Assembly (NCBI RefSeq): GCF_003012055.1
Contig: NZ_JYGE01000006.1
Span: 124,001-188,000, forward strand
Direction of reading: 5' to 3'
DNA: 64,000 bases
From: Peptostreptococcus russellii
Lineage (GTDB): Bacteria; Bacillota; Clostridia; Peptostreptococcales; Peptostreptococcaceae
The notes under the pieces: model-generated
What the model was told of the DNA's origin: nothing
The model's input: the letters and a program-made list of their open reading frames with translations, nothing else
Database searches by the model: none
Program-made: the position numbers and the translations under genes
Shown here: positions 8,747-17,101 of the stretch, piece after piece
How positions within the stretch are numbered: position 1 is the stretch's first letter
Layout: each line of letters starts with the position of its first letter

Positions 8747-8780
8747 TCCAACCATTTGATTTTAGATGGTTGGGTTTTTA
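8747..8780 (+). terminator. terminator hairpin in the spacer before the flavoenzyme
   Basis: CCAACCAT (8748-8755) pairs with ATGGTTGG (8766-8773), followed by G and a T run. The remaining spacer 8611-9085 is AT-rich with no gene seen. Confidence 0.8.
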
Positions 8781-9085
8781 TAGTTTTATGAAAAATAGAA
8801 TATATAAATTAATTGGCAAATAATAACTAAAGACTATTAAAGACTGCTAAAAAATGTATAGTTATTTAAATATTTTAATATTATTTTTTATTATTTATAA
8901 ATAGATATATTTTTAGAACAGAATGCTAGGAATAAAAATCTACAGACTAACTTATAATATGTTATAATAGGACTATAAAAATTCAATCTTTTCAATTGAT
9001 TCAGAATATTTGATGTGGGATTATTTTAATTTAGTCTCACTGGGAATAGTCTGAAATGGTATTATATTTTTGTGGGGTGAAAAAA

Positions 9086-11086
9086 ATGGAATATTCAGAA
9101 CTATTTACACCTATTAAGATAGGTAATGTAGAAATTAAAAACAGATTTGCTCTTGCACCTATGGGTCCTTTGGGACTTGCTGATACAGATGGAGGCTTCA
9201 ATCAAAGAGGTATAGACTATTATGTAGAAAGAGCAAAAGGTGGAACGGGATTAATTATTACAGGTGTATCATTTGTAGATGAAGAGGTAGAGCAGCATGG
9301 AACACCGACATGTCCATCATCAACTATGAATCCACTTCATTTTGTTAGAACGGCTAAAGAGATGACAGAGAGAATTCATGCTTATGGGGCAAAGGTTTTC
9401 TATCAGATGTCGGCTGGATTTGGAAGGGTATCTATACCAAATATAATAGGAGATCATCCTCCAGTGGCCCCTTCTGTAATACCACATAGATTCTTGGATA
9501 TAGATTGCAGAGAAATAACAAAAGAAGAAGTAGAAATGATGGTCAAGAAATTTGGTGAAGGTGCTTTTAACTGTAAAAGGGCTGGATTTGATGGTATTCA
9601 AATACATGCCGTTCATGAAGGTTACTTGCTAGACCAGTTTGCAATTGCATTTTTTAATCATAGAGAAGATGAATACGGTGGAAGTCTGGAAAATAGACTG
9701 AGATTTGCCAAGGAAATAGTGGAAGAAATTAAAAGAAGATGTGGAGAAGACTTCACTGTAACATTGAGATATAGCCCTAAGAGTTTTATAAAAGACTGGA
9801 GAAAGGGTGGTCTTCCCGGAGAAGAATTTGAAGAAAAGGGAAGAGATATAGAAGAAGGTATAGAGGCTGCAAAGTTATTGGTGTCATATGGATATGAAGC
9901 ACTAGATGTGGATGTTGGTTCTTATGATGCATGGTACTGGAGTCACCCGCCTATGTATCAGGAAAAGGGACTTTATAGACCATTTGCAAAGATAATGAAG
10001 GAGCATGTAGATGTACCAATTATATGTGCAGGAAGAATGGACAACCCTGATATGGCACTTGAAGCTATCAAAGATGGTACTTGTGATGTAATAAGTTTGG
10101 GTAGACCATTACTTGCAGACCCTGATTATGTAAAAAAGTTAAGAGCATCTAGAAAAGATGAAATCAGACCTTGTATATCATGTCAAGAAGGTTGTATGGG
10201 AAGAATACAAGAATATTCTCTTATCAACTGTGCAGTCAATCCGATGGCTGCAAGAGAAGCTGTAACAAAGTATAATCCTATAAGAAAATCTAAGAAGGTT
10301 ATGATAATAGGTGGTGGACTTGCTGCTTGTGAGGCTGCTAGAGTGCTTGCAATTAGAGGTCATAAGCCCGAGATATTTGAAAAGGACGATAAGTTAGGAG
10401 GGGTTTTGTTAGCTGGTGGAGTTCCATCTTTCAAGGAAGACGACCTACATCTTGCAAGATGGTATACTAGACAGTTAGAGATACTTGAGGTTCCGGTGAA
10501 CTTAAATACTAAGGTAGATGCGGATATGATAAAAAATTCATATTTTGATGTCTTGATAGTTGCAACAGGTTCAAAGCCAAAACTAATAGACCTGGGATAT
10601 CCAGAAAAAACTTTTGAAGCTATGGATGTATTGTTAGGAAAGAAGGATCCAGGAGAAAAAACAGTGATAATAGGTGGTGGGCTGGTTGGTTGTGAGCTAG
10701 CACTTCATCTAAGAGAGCAGGGGAAGGAAGTAACAATAGTAGAGGCACTAGATGATATACTGAAGGTTAATGGTCCAACATGCCACGCAAATCATGATAT
10801 GTTGCATGCCTTGATTCCTTACAAGAAGATAAATACAGAATTACTTTCAAAAGCAAAGAGTTTTGATGGCAAAAATCTTCTTATTGAAAGGGAAGGCAAA
10901 GAAAAAACTATAGAAGCAGACAGTGTAATACTGGCAATAGGATATAACTCAAATAAAGACTTGTATAAGGAAGTAGAAGCAGAAGTTCCTGAAATATATG
11001 AGTTAGGTGATGGAAAAGAGGTTTCAAATATAATGTATGCTATTTGGGACTCATTTGAAGTAGCGAACCATATTTGTATGTACTAA
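9086..11086 (+). CDS. NADH:flavin oxidoreductase, 2-enoate reductase family
   Basis: 666-residue multi-cofactor flavoenzyme. The first 360 residues form an Old Yellow Enzyme-type FMN barrel (start ELFTPIKIGNVEIKNRF; YGGSLENRLRF in the middle). A [4Fe-4S] cluster motif follows with C363, C366, C370 and C382. The C-terminal half is an FAD/NAD-binding domain with dinucleotide motifs IIGGGLAAC (about 407) and IIGGGLVGC (about 550). The layout is that of 2-enoate reductase, 2,4-dienoyl-CoA reductase and BaiCD-type enzymes, which reduce C=C bonds of unsaturated acids in fermentation. The substrate cannot be read from the sequence. The start at 9086 is chosen because it follows GTGGGGTGA and matches the family N-terminus. 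Single gene with its own terminator. Confidence 0.9.
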   Translation: MEYSELFTPIKIGNVEIKNRFALAPMGPLGLADTDGGFNQRGIDYYVERAKGGTGLIITGVSFVDEEVEQHGTPTCPSSTMNPLHFVRTAKEMTERIHAYGAKVFYQMSAGFGRVSIPNIIGDHPPVAPSVIPHRFLDIDCREITKEEVEMMVKKFGEGAFNCKRAGFDGIQIHAVHEGYLLDQFAIAFFNHREDEYGGSLENRLRFAKEIVEEIKRRCGEDFTVTLRYSPKSFIKDWRKGGLPGEEFEEKGRDIEEGIEAAKLLVSYGYEALDVDVGSYDAWYWSHPPMYQEKGLYRPFAKIMKEHVDVPIICAGRMDNPDMALEAIKDGTCDVISLGRPLLADPDYVKKLRASRKDEIRPCISCQEGCMGRIQEYSLINCAVNPMAAREAVTKYNPIRKSKKVMIIGGGLAACEAARVLAIRGHKPEIFEKDDKLGGVLLAGGVPSFKEDDLHLARWYTRQLEILEVPVNLNTKVDADMIKNSYFDVLIVATGSKPKLIDLGYPEKTFEAMDVLLGKKDPGEKTVIIGGGLVGCELALHLREQGKEVTIVEALDDILKVNGPTCHANHDMLHALIPYKKINTELLSKAKSFDGKNLLIEREGKEKTIEADSVILAIGYNSNKDLYKEVEAEVPEIYELGDGKEVSNIMYAIWDSFEVANHICMY

Positions 11087-11087
11087 T

Positions 11088-11127
11088 AAAAAAAGAGGTT
11101 TCCAGAATTTCTGGAACCTCTTTTTTA
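11088..11127. terminator. bidirectional terminator between flavoenzyme and AGCS symporter
   Basis: AGAGGT (11094-11099) with ACCTCT (11116-11121), plus TCCAG/CTGGA inside with one bulged base. A runs before and T runs after let it serve both converging genes. Confidence 0.88.
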
Positions 11128-11154
11128 TTTAAATATATTATTAAATTTATAGTA

Positions 11155-12570
11155 CTATTTATGGATATGATCTCTTGGCTTGTACTTATCTGGAAGTATA
11201 TCTAGATATTCTCTATCAGAATTTCTATGTCTTTCAGGATCTTTAAAGAAATCTCTAACCATAGTAACAACTACACCAGATAGGAAAAGTAAGCCTATTA
11301 AGTTTGGTATTGCCATAAGACCGTTTAAAGTATCTGATATCGCCCATATAGATTGTAGCCCACCTATTGAACCAACAAATACAAGTGGTATAAAAATAAG
11401 TCTATAAGGAGTGATAAACTTTTTGCCCAATAAGTATTGAGTACATTTCTCTCCATAGTATGACCAGCCTAGAATTGTAGAAAAGGCGAATAGAGTAAGT
11501 CCGATAGACACTATATATTTGCCTCCTCTGATACCTTCTTCAAATGCGGCTGAAGTAAGTGCAGCTCCTTGTAAGCCTGAGTTCCAAACACCTGAAACCA
11601 ATACAACTAAAGCTGTCATAGTACATATAACAATAGTATCCATAAATACTTCAAACACTCCCCACATACCTTGTCTTACTGGGTGATCTGTAGTCGCAGC
11701 GGCATGAGCTATTGGAGCACTACCAAGACCAGCTTCATTAGTAAATACACCACGTGCTATACCATTTCTCATAGCCATCATAAGTGTAGAACCAGCAAAT
11801 CCACCAACAGCAGCTTGACCTGTAAAAGCTGAACTAAATATAAGATTAAAAGCATGTGGTATTTGATTTGCATTTATAATTATAATAATCATAGATCCAA
11901 GAATATAGAAAAATGCCATAAAAGGTACTAATTTCTCTGTAACCTGTCCTATCCTTTTGATTCCTCCAATAATTACAATTCCAGATAAAACAGCTAAAAC
12001 TATTCCAACAATCATAGGATTTACGTTAAAAGAGGATTTAAGAACTTCTGCTATAGAGTTTGACTGTGTCATACATCCTATACCAAAAGATGCCAAAGCA
12101 CCAAACAAGGCGAAAAGCTTTGCTAACCAATTCTTACCTAAGCCTCTAGAAATATAGTACATAGGTCCTCCATAGAAAGAGCCTTGATCATCTTTGACTC
12201 TATATGTGATGGATAATATTACTTCTGAAAACTTAGTTGTCATACCTAAAAGTGCAGATAACCACATCCAAAATACTGCACCAGGCCCACCCACTGCAAT
12301 GGCAAGGGCAACGCCTGCTATATTACCAGTACCTACAGTAGCAGCAAGAGCAGTAGATACAGCCTGGAATGCTGAAACTTCACCCTCTCCAGCGCTACTT
12401 TTCTTGAACATTTTAAAGAGAGTATTTTTCATTATATATCCAAATTTGGATAGTACAATGAATTTCGTTTTGATTCCTATAAATAATCCTGTGCCTAGTA
12501 ATAAGATCAGCATCGGCCAACCCCAGACAAATTCGCCGATGAGTTTGTTTACTTCTAAAATAGTATTCAT
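11155..12570 (-). CDS. sodium:alanine/glycine symporter (AGCS family)
   Basis: 471-residue integral membrane transporter with about ten to eleven hydrophobic helices. Family motifs include the early SAFQAVSTALAATVGTGNIAG, GPGAVFWMWLSALLGM, the middle FTNEAGLGSAPIAHAAA, and FSTILGWSYYGEKC near the C-terminus. AGCS proteins import alanine or glycine with Na+ (or H+). Length is normal. A GGAGAGAAG site precedes ATG 12570. It is transcribed towards the flavoenzyme gene and ends at the shared bidirectional terminator. The organism's probable Na+-pumping V-ATPase would be able to energise such a symporter, which is inference. Substrate choice between alanine and glycine is not resolved. Confidence 0.93.
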   Translation of the reverse strand: MNTILEVNKLIGEFVWGWPMLILLLGTGLFIGIKTKFIVLSKFGYIMKNTLFKMFKKSSAGEGEVSAFQAVSTALAATVGTGNIAGVALAIAVGGPGAVFWMWLSALLGMTTKFSEVILSITYRVKDDQGSFYGGPMYYISRGLGKNWLAKLFALFGALASFGIGCMTQSNSIAEVLKSSFNVNPMIVGIVLAVLSGIVIIGGIKRIGQVTEKLVPFMAFFYILGSMIIIIINANQIPHAFNLIFSSAFTGQAAVGGFAGSTLMMAMRNGIARGVFTNEAGLGSAPIAHAAATTDHPVRQGMWGVFEVFMDTIVICTMTALVVLVSGVWNSGLQGAALTSAAFEEGIRGGKYIVSIGLTLFAFSTILGWSYYGEKCTQYLLGKKFITPYRLIFIPLVFVGSIGGLQSIWAISDTLNGLMAIPNLIGLLFLSGVVVTMVRDFFKDPERHRNSDREYLDILPDKYKPRDHIHK

Positions 12571-13193
12571 AGCTTCTCTCCTGTTAAAATAAAAACTTAA
12601 ATAAAGTGATGAAAAAAATAGCTTTACTTATGAAAGTAAAATAGTGTTTCTTTTGCTAGATTATATAATATATAAATGAATTTAATGTGAACACTTAATA
12701 AAAATAAAAAAGTAGACTTTAGTAAAAAATCAATAAATTATAATATAATATATTTAACAATTAGAATACAAAGATATTCTTTTTCAAATATAGAAAAATA
12801 ATATCTTTGGAATATTATAAAAACTTTTATAGTATTTTAAGGTAAAATCAAAAAAATAGAGTGTGATAGGATAAATAAAAAAGTGAATATAAGTAAAGCT
12901 TTATAAAGTAGTAAAAATAAGCTTGTGAGTAGACACAAAATAAAAATAGATATAAATATAAAAAAGTTTATAAGCAAGTAAAGATGTAAAAAGATAGTTA
13001 AATAGAGAGAATTAAAAAATTAGAAAAAAATTATAAGTAAGTAGAAAAGTAAAAATGAGTAGAAAAGAGCTAAATAGAGAGAATTAAAAAAAATAGAAAA
13101 AATTTATAAGTAAGTAAAATTGGATATAAAAAGTTTTAAAGTAAAGATAAGAACAAATCTATATTTCCATAATTATCAAAAGAAACTATTTTA
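12571..13193. other. A-rich intergenic region between AGCS gene and znuA
   Basis: More than 600 bases with no convincing gene; strongly A-rich on the + strand, with many short stop-punctuated frames. It includes the direct repeat listed separately. Confidence 0.6.
12999..13116. repeat. direct repeat of about 45 bases, two copies
   Basis: Two near-identical A-rich copies at 12999-13043 and 13071-13116, each beginning TAAATAGAGAGAATTAAAAA and ending TTATAAGTAAGTA, separated by 27 bases. The copies differ by a few bases and indels. Confidence 0.7.
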
Positions 13194-13231
13194 TTGACAT
13201 AATGTAAATAAAATAATATAATTCTATTATA
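13194..13231 (+). promoter_or_regulatory. sigma-A promoter of znuA with overlapping inverted repeat
   Basis: TTGACA (13194-13199), a 17-base spacer and TATAAT (13217-13222) form a consensus promoter. The -10 is also the left arm of the 6-3-6 inverted repeat TATAATTCTATTATA (13217-13231), which could be a repressor site; Zur or PerR binding is a guess. Confidence 0.75.
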
Positions 13232-13312
13232 GTAAAGGCGAATAGTTTGCATTTAATTGAAAGTGGAAACTAGAATTTGTTTATGGATATAATATATAAA
13301 AAGGAGCTAAGT

Positions 13313-14263
13313 ATGAAAAAAATTGGAATAAAGATTTCAGCACTCTTATTATCAGTATCTGTTTTACTGATTGGATGTTCAAGTGGAGTTGGGAATCAAG
13401 TAAAAAAAGATGATGGAAAGTTAAGTGTTTATACTAGTTTTTATCCTATGTATGATTTTGCACAAAAAATTGGCGGGGATAAAGTCAGTATAAAGAACCT
13501 AATACCAGCAGGTACAGAACCTCACGACTGGGAGCCAACGCCGAAAGATTTAGTAAATATTGCTGATTCAGATGTATTTATATACAGTGGGGCAGGAATG
13601 GAAGCTTGGATTGACAAGGTTTCTGAGAATGTCAAAAATGATAAGATGGAAATTGTTGAAGCCTCCAAGGGAGTTAAATTACTAGGTTCCAAAGAAGAAG
13701 ATTCAGAAAAAACAGGAAAAAATGATGAACATAAGCACGGGAAATATGATCCACATGTATGGCTCGATCCTGAAAATGCAAAAATTCAGATGAAAAATAT
13801 TAAAGATGCCTTTGTAAAAGCGGATCCTAAAAATAAGGATTTTTATGAAAAAAACTATGAAGAAAATATGCTTAAATTAGACAGTTTAAATCAAAAATTT
13901 AAAGATGAAATAGGAAAAACAAAAAAGAAAGATATAATTGTTGCTCATGAAGCCTTTGGATATCTTTGTAGTGCTTACGGAATTAATCAAATAGGAATAG
14001 AAGGTCTGTCACCAGATTCAGAGCCAGATGCAGCTAGAATGGCTGAAATTTCAAAGTTTGCCAAAGAAAACAACGTTAAGTATATCTTCTTTGAAGAGCT
14101 AGTAAGCTCTAAAGTTTCGGAAACAATAGCAAGAGAAGTATCTGCAAAAACAGAAGTACTAAATCCATTAGAAGGTTTAACTGACAAACAAATAAATGAT
14201 GGTGAAGATTATTATTCTATTATGGAAAAAAACTTAAATTCACTCTTAAAGGCTTTGAATTAG
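13313..14263 (+). CDS. znuA: zinc ABC transporter substrate-binding lipoprotein ZnuA-like
   Basis: 316-residue metal-binding lipoprotein of the cluster A-1 family. The signal peptide ends in the lipobox LLIGC. Metal-ligand regions are AGTEPHDWEP, a short His-rich loop running into DPHVWLDPENA, and VAHEAFGYL. The acidic/His loop (about residues 125-140) is typical of zinc rather than manganese binders. It captures Zn2+ outside the membrane for the permease and ATPase that are encoded 3 kb downstream (znuC 17191, znuB 17857). The start at 13313 is chosen because AAGGAGC lies just upstream and the signal peptide begins there. A consensus promoter precedes it and a strong terminator follows. Confidence 0.9.
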   Translation: MKKIGIKISALLLSVSVLLIGCSSGVGNQVKKDDGKLSVYTSFYPMYDFAQKIGGDKVSIKNLIPAGTEPHDWEPTPKDLVNIADSDVFIYSGAGMEAWIDKVSENVKNDKMEIVEASKGVKLLGSKEEDSEKTGKNDEHKHGKYDPHVWLDPENAKIQMKNIKDAFVKADPKNKDFYEKNYEENMLKLDSLNQKFKDEIGKTKKKDIIVAHEAFGYLCSAYGINQIGIEGLSPDSEPDAARMAEISKFAKENNVKYIFFEELVSSKVSETIAREVSAKTEVLNPLEGLTDKQINDGEDYYSIMEKNLNSLLKALN

Positions 14264-14543
14264 AAAATAAAAAATATAAAAATGACTAGAAAATAGATAG
14301 TAAAGGTCAGAAAATATAAAAATAATTAGAGAAATAGATAGAAAAATATAGAAAAATTAATTTAGAATTTCACTGAAAAAGTAACTTAGATTATTTAAAA
14401 TATTTAGCTTTTAGTCTTAGAAAGTGAAAGCAAACTTGGAAATTTAGAAGCAAACTTTGAATTTTAGAAATAAAAAATAAAGACAAATTTTAAGAGAACT
14501 TAGAAGCTCTTAAAGTCTGAATATAAGCGTGATATAAAGTCAT
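14264..14543. other. A-rich spacer after znuA
   Basis: AT-rich, with loosely repeated A-rich words such as AGAAAATAGATAG and AAAATATAAAAAT. No gene seen. Confidence 0.5.
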
Positions 14544-14586
14544 CCCCTACTTAAAAAAATAAATTGATTAAGTAGGGGGTTTTTTT
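14544..14586 (+). terminator. terminator downstream of znuA
   Basis: Eleven-pair perfect stem (CCCCTACTTAA 14544-14554 with TTAAGTAGGGG 14568-14578) and a run of T. Confidence 0.92.
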
Positions 14587-14604
14587 GAAAAATAATATTT
14601 CTGG

Positions 14605-14633
14605 TTGACTTATGATTTTTAAGGTGGTAACAT
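14605..14633 (+). promoter_or_regulatory. candidate promoter of the Tyr-leader transcript
   Basis: TTGACT (14605-14610), a 17-base spacer and TAACAT (14628-14633). This would give a leader of about 380 nucleotides before the permease start. Confidence 0.5.
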
Positions 14634-14718
14634 AATAAACAACAAGAAGTTAATTTACAGAATACTTTACTAAATACTCTGTGATACATTTATTAAATAT
14701 TAAAAAAGGAGAAAAAAG

Positions 14719-14775
14719 ATGAAAATATTACTTAACAACAAGAATTACTATTATTACTTTGGCTATTACGGATAG
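14719..14775 (+). CDS. tyrosine-rich leader peptide (attenuator)
   Basis: 18-codon open frame MKILLNNKNYYYYFGYYG ending in TAG, preceded by AAGGAG eight bases upstream of its ATG. Seven of the last nine residues are aromatic: four Tyr in a row, one Phe, then two more Tyr. Such a codon run next to hairpins and terminators is the hallmark of a ribosome-mediated transcription attenuator sensing charged tRNA-Tyr. The stop codon overlaps the base of a long hairpin (14775-14833). Tandem terminators and then the genes of a transporter related to tyrosine/tryptophan uptake systems follow. Translation and the regulatory role are inferred; the frame, binding site and codon run are direct observations. 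Confidence 0.8.
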   Translation: MKILLNNKNYYYYFGYYG

Positions 14776-14833
14776 GGGATTGTAACACTGTTTCGATTAA
14801 ATCAATTTGATTTCGGCATTGTTTGCAAGCCCC
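14775..14833 (+). promoter_or_regulatory. leader hairpin overlapping the leader-peptide stop
   Basis: GGGG at 14775-14778 pairs with CCCC at 14830-14833, and the arms continue as an imperfect stem with several bulges. Its left base is the last base of the leader stop codon, so ribosome position could decide whether it forms. No T run follows it. Confidence 0.6.
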
Positions 14834-14904
14834 GCTTATGATACAAAAGCAAAGGTTTGTGGCATGTTGGCTAAAGTGATAAATGTTGTAAAAGTAATTT
14901 TACT

Positions 14905-14930
14905 ATCGCCGCGTGTTGGCGGTTTTTTTT
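14905..14930 (+). terminator. leader terminator 1
   Basis: ATCGCC (14905-14910) pairs with GGCGGT (14918-14923), followed by eight T. It is GC-rich against an AT-rich background. Confidence 0.75.
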
Positions 14931-14954
14931 ATACCCAAATTTTGGATTGTGTAT

Positions 14955-14982
14955 ACCGCCGCTTTATGTTCGGCGGTTTTTT
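14955..14982 (+). terminator. leader terminator 2
   Basis: ACCGCCG (14955-14961) pairs with CGGCGGT (14971-14977), followed by T. Its left arm ACCGCC is also complementary to the right arm GGCGGT of terminator 1, so the two could exclude each other. Confidence 0.78.
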
Positions 14983-15022
14983 GATTTTTAAATAACTTAA
15001 ATTTAGAGGAGGAAGAAGTTTT

Positions 15023-15967
15023 ATGAATGCAATTATTACGATTTTAACGCAAAGTATGTTTTTAGCGATTATGGGAATAGGAGTATATATTACTTACAAA
15101 ATTTTAGATTTTCCAGATATGACAGCAGATGGTAGTTATACTTTGGGAGCAGCAATTACAGCGTCTATGGTAGCATCAGGTGCTCCAGCCTTGTTAGCAG
15201 TGCTTACTTCAATAGTAGGTGGAGCAATAGCTGGAATGGTATCAGGTCTTTTGCATGTTAAGTTGAAAATAACGAATTTATTATCGGGAATACTAGTGAT
15301 GGGAATGCTTTACTCAATCAATTTAAGAATAATGAAGGGTAGGGCAAACACACCAATATTTGACTCAAAACATCTTTTGAATTCTGAAATATTTTCTGGA
15401 GTAGATCCTAAAGTGATGACTTTAGTAATTGCTCTACTTGTAGTAATGATAGTCAAGTTGATACTGGATTTATTTATGAAAACAGGATTAGGATACCTTA
15501 TTAGAGGAACTGGAGATAATGAGCAAATGGTAAAAACTTTAGGTATTAATGTAAGTAAGATAAAGGTTATTGCCTTGATGATATCAAACTCATTTATAGC
15601 ATTTAGTGGATCTATGATGTGTCAATTTTTAGGATTTGCAGATGTGAATATGGGAATAGGGACCCTAGTATTAGGTATAGCTTCAATAATAATAGGACTT
15701 TCAGTTTTTGGATCTTTAAAGAAGGTGAAGGATACAACAAAAATAATATTAGGAACAATAATTTATCAGTTTGCAGTTTTCTTTGCATTAAATACAGGTA
15801 TGCAGTCTAGTGATTTAAAGCTAGTGACAGGGTTAATTATAGTTGTTTTTATATCACTTAGCAAAAAAAGTGTATCAGATAAAGTAAAAGGAATATTTCC
15901 TAAAGTATCTATAAAAAATGACTCGAATTTGTTGAATTTAAAGGAGGATAAGAATGTTAGTGCTTAA
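15023..15967 (+). CDS. ABC transporter permease, tyrosine/tryptophan type
   Basis: 314-residue membrane protein with about nine hydrophobic helices. It belongs to the permease family that resembles the branched-chain amino-acid/ribose type (N-terminus GIGVYITYKILDFPDMTADG; DKDFPDMT-like motif; central YLIRGTGDNEQMVKTLGIN, a cytoplasmic loop that contacts the ATPase). Relatives act with a COG2984-type binding protein in systems that carry tyrosine (Clostridioides CD0873) or tryptophan (TrpXYZ). The Tyr-rich leader upstream favours tyrosine. AGGAGG precedes ATG 15023. The stop overlaps the ATPase start by 14 bases. No binding-protein gene is present in the operon, which is unusual. Confidence 0.85.
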   Translation: MNAIITILTQSMFLAIMGIGVYITYKILDFPDMTADGSYTLGAAITASMVASGAPALLAVLTSIVGGAIAGMVSGLLHVKLKITNLLSGILVMGMLYSINLRIMKGRANTPIFDSKHLLNSEIFSGVDPKVMTLVIALLVVMIVKLILDLFMKTGLGYLIRGTGDNEQMVKTLGINVSKIKVIALMISNSFIAFSGSMMCQFLGFADVNMGIGTLVLGIASIIIGLSVFGSLKKVKDTTKIILGTIIYQFAVFFALNTGMQSSDLKLVTGLIIVVFISLSKKSVSDKVKGIFPKVSIKNDSNLLNLKEDKNVSA

Positions 15968-16709
15968 AGATATATCAAAAACTTTTTCAAATGATAGTGG
16001 ATTTTCCAATAAGGTATTGGATGGTGTTAATCTAGAGATAGAAAAGGGTGAATTTGTATGCATAATAGGTAGTAATGGAACAGGTAAATCTACTCTTTTG
16101 AATATCATATCTGGACATACCAAGGAAAGTTCTGGAAAAATAGAGCTAAATGGTAAAGAGATAAATAACTTACCAGAACATATAAGAACAAGAAATATTA
16201 ATCGAGTATTCCAAAATCCTTCAATGGGAACCTGTCCAACTATGAGTATTAGAGAAAATCTAGCTATGGCAATAAAAAAAGAGAAGTTATTTGGATTAAA
16301 AAGTTGTTTAAGTTTTGAAGAAGAGATATACCAAAAGGCAGTGAGAGAGTTTTCACCTAGACTATTAAATCACCTAGATTCTCCAGTAGGAAGCTTATCA
16401 GGCGGACAGAGACAATCAATATCGCTTTTGATGTCATCATTGTCAAATCCAGATATACTGTTGTTAGATGAGCATACTGCCGCACTTGATCCAAAAACTT
16501 CAGATGAAATAATAGAGCTGACTGATAGAATAGTTAGAGAACACAATATTACAACACTTATGGTAACACATAATTTAAAGCATGCCATAAATTATGGAGA
16601 TAGATTAATAATGCTTCATAAGGGAAATATAATTATGGATTTAAAAGCTGAAGAAAAGAAAAATTTGACGGCGGAGAAAATTCTAGAAAGCTTTGAATAT
16701 GCCGTATAG
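15954..16709 (+). CDS. ABC transporter ATP-binding protein, partner of the Tyr/Trp-type permease
   Basis: 251-residue ATPase. Walker A is GSNGTGKST at about 41-49, the Q-loop region is RVFQNPSMG, the signature motif is LSGGQRQSISLL, and Walker B is ILLLDEHTAALDP with the H-loop in MVTHNL. Walker B ends DEH rather than DEP, a feature I associate with this transporter family (COG1101). The gene overlaps the permease by 14 bases and has its own AGGAGG-type site inside the upstream gene, so the two are translationally coupled. It energises uptake across the membrane. No terminator with a clear T run lies directly after it; a nested inverted repeat is found about 250 bases downstream. Confidence 0.92.
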   Translation: MLVLKDISKTFSNDSGFSNKVLDGVNLEIEKGEFVCIIGSNGTGKSTLLNIISGHTKESSGKIELNGKEINNLPEHIRTRNINRVFQNPSMGTCPTMSIRENLAMAIKKEKLFGLKSCLSFEEEIYQKAVREFSPRLLNHLDSPVGSLSGGQRQSISLLMSSLSNPDILLLDEHTAALDPKTSDEIIELTDRIVREHNITTLMVTHNLKHAINYGDRLIMLHKGNIIMDLKAEEKKNLTAEKILESFEYAV

Positions 16710-16950
16710 AAAAATCTATGAGAATATGTGTATAAGATAAAAGTATAAAAGATTGAATATTCTTTAAAATGTTATCAAAGATCCTTAAATATAAATATAT
16801 ATTTAGAAGGATTTGATATATAAAGTATAGAGCTATTAACTACTCTATACAACAACCCCTAATATGATAGAATTTAATGTAATTGTATGATTGTATTTGC
16901 TAGATTATTTTTATAAAGCTAGATATTTATATCTCCTAACATTAAATATT

Positions 16951-17031
16951 TAGGCAAAAAACCCCAACTTTATCTATCCAATATAATTATACAGGCGAAA
17001 GAGAGGAGAAATCCTCTCTTTTGTTTGCCTA
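16951..17031 (+). repeat. nested inverted repeat between the transporter ATPase and znuC
   Basis: Inner stem AAAGAGAGGA (16998-17007) with TCCTCTCTTT (17012-17021), and AGGC (16993-16996) with GCCT (17027-17030). Alternatively, TAGGCAAA (16951-16958) pairs with TTTGCCTA (17024-17031) and encloses it. It may terminate the upstream operon or act as a leader structure for znuCB. The rest of the 16710-17190 spacer has no gene. Confidence 0.6.
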
Positions 17032-17101
17032 AAAATAGCTACGGGTATATAAATATAAGATGAAAGAGATTATAAAATATTGAAATAATAAGAATCTATT
17101 G

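Noticed and set aside
14621-14631. AAGGTGGTAAC resembling a T-box core
   Set aside because: No stem I, specifier region or adjacent terminator accompanies it; the word overlaps a likely promoter.
14807-14995. 62-codon open frame over the leader and terminators
   Set aside because: It crosses both terminator stems, has no binding site, and its sequence is explained by RNA structure rather than protein coding.
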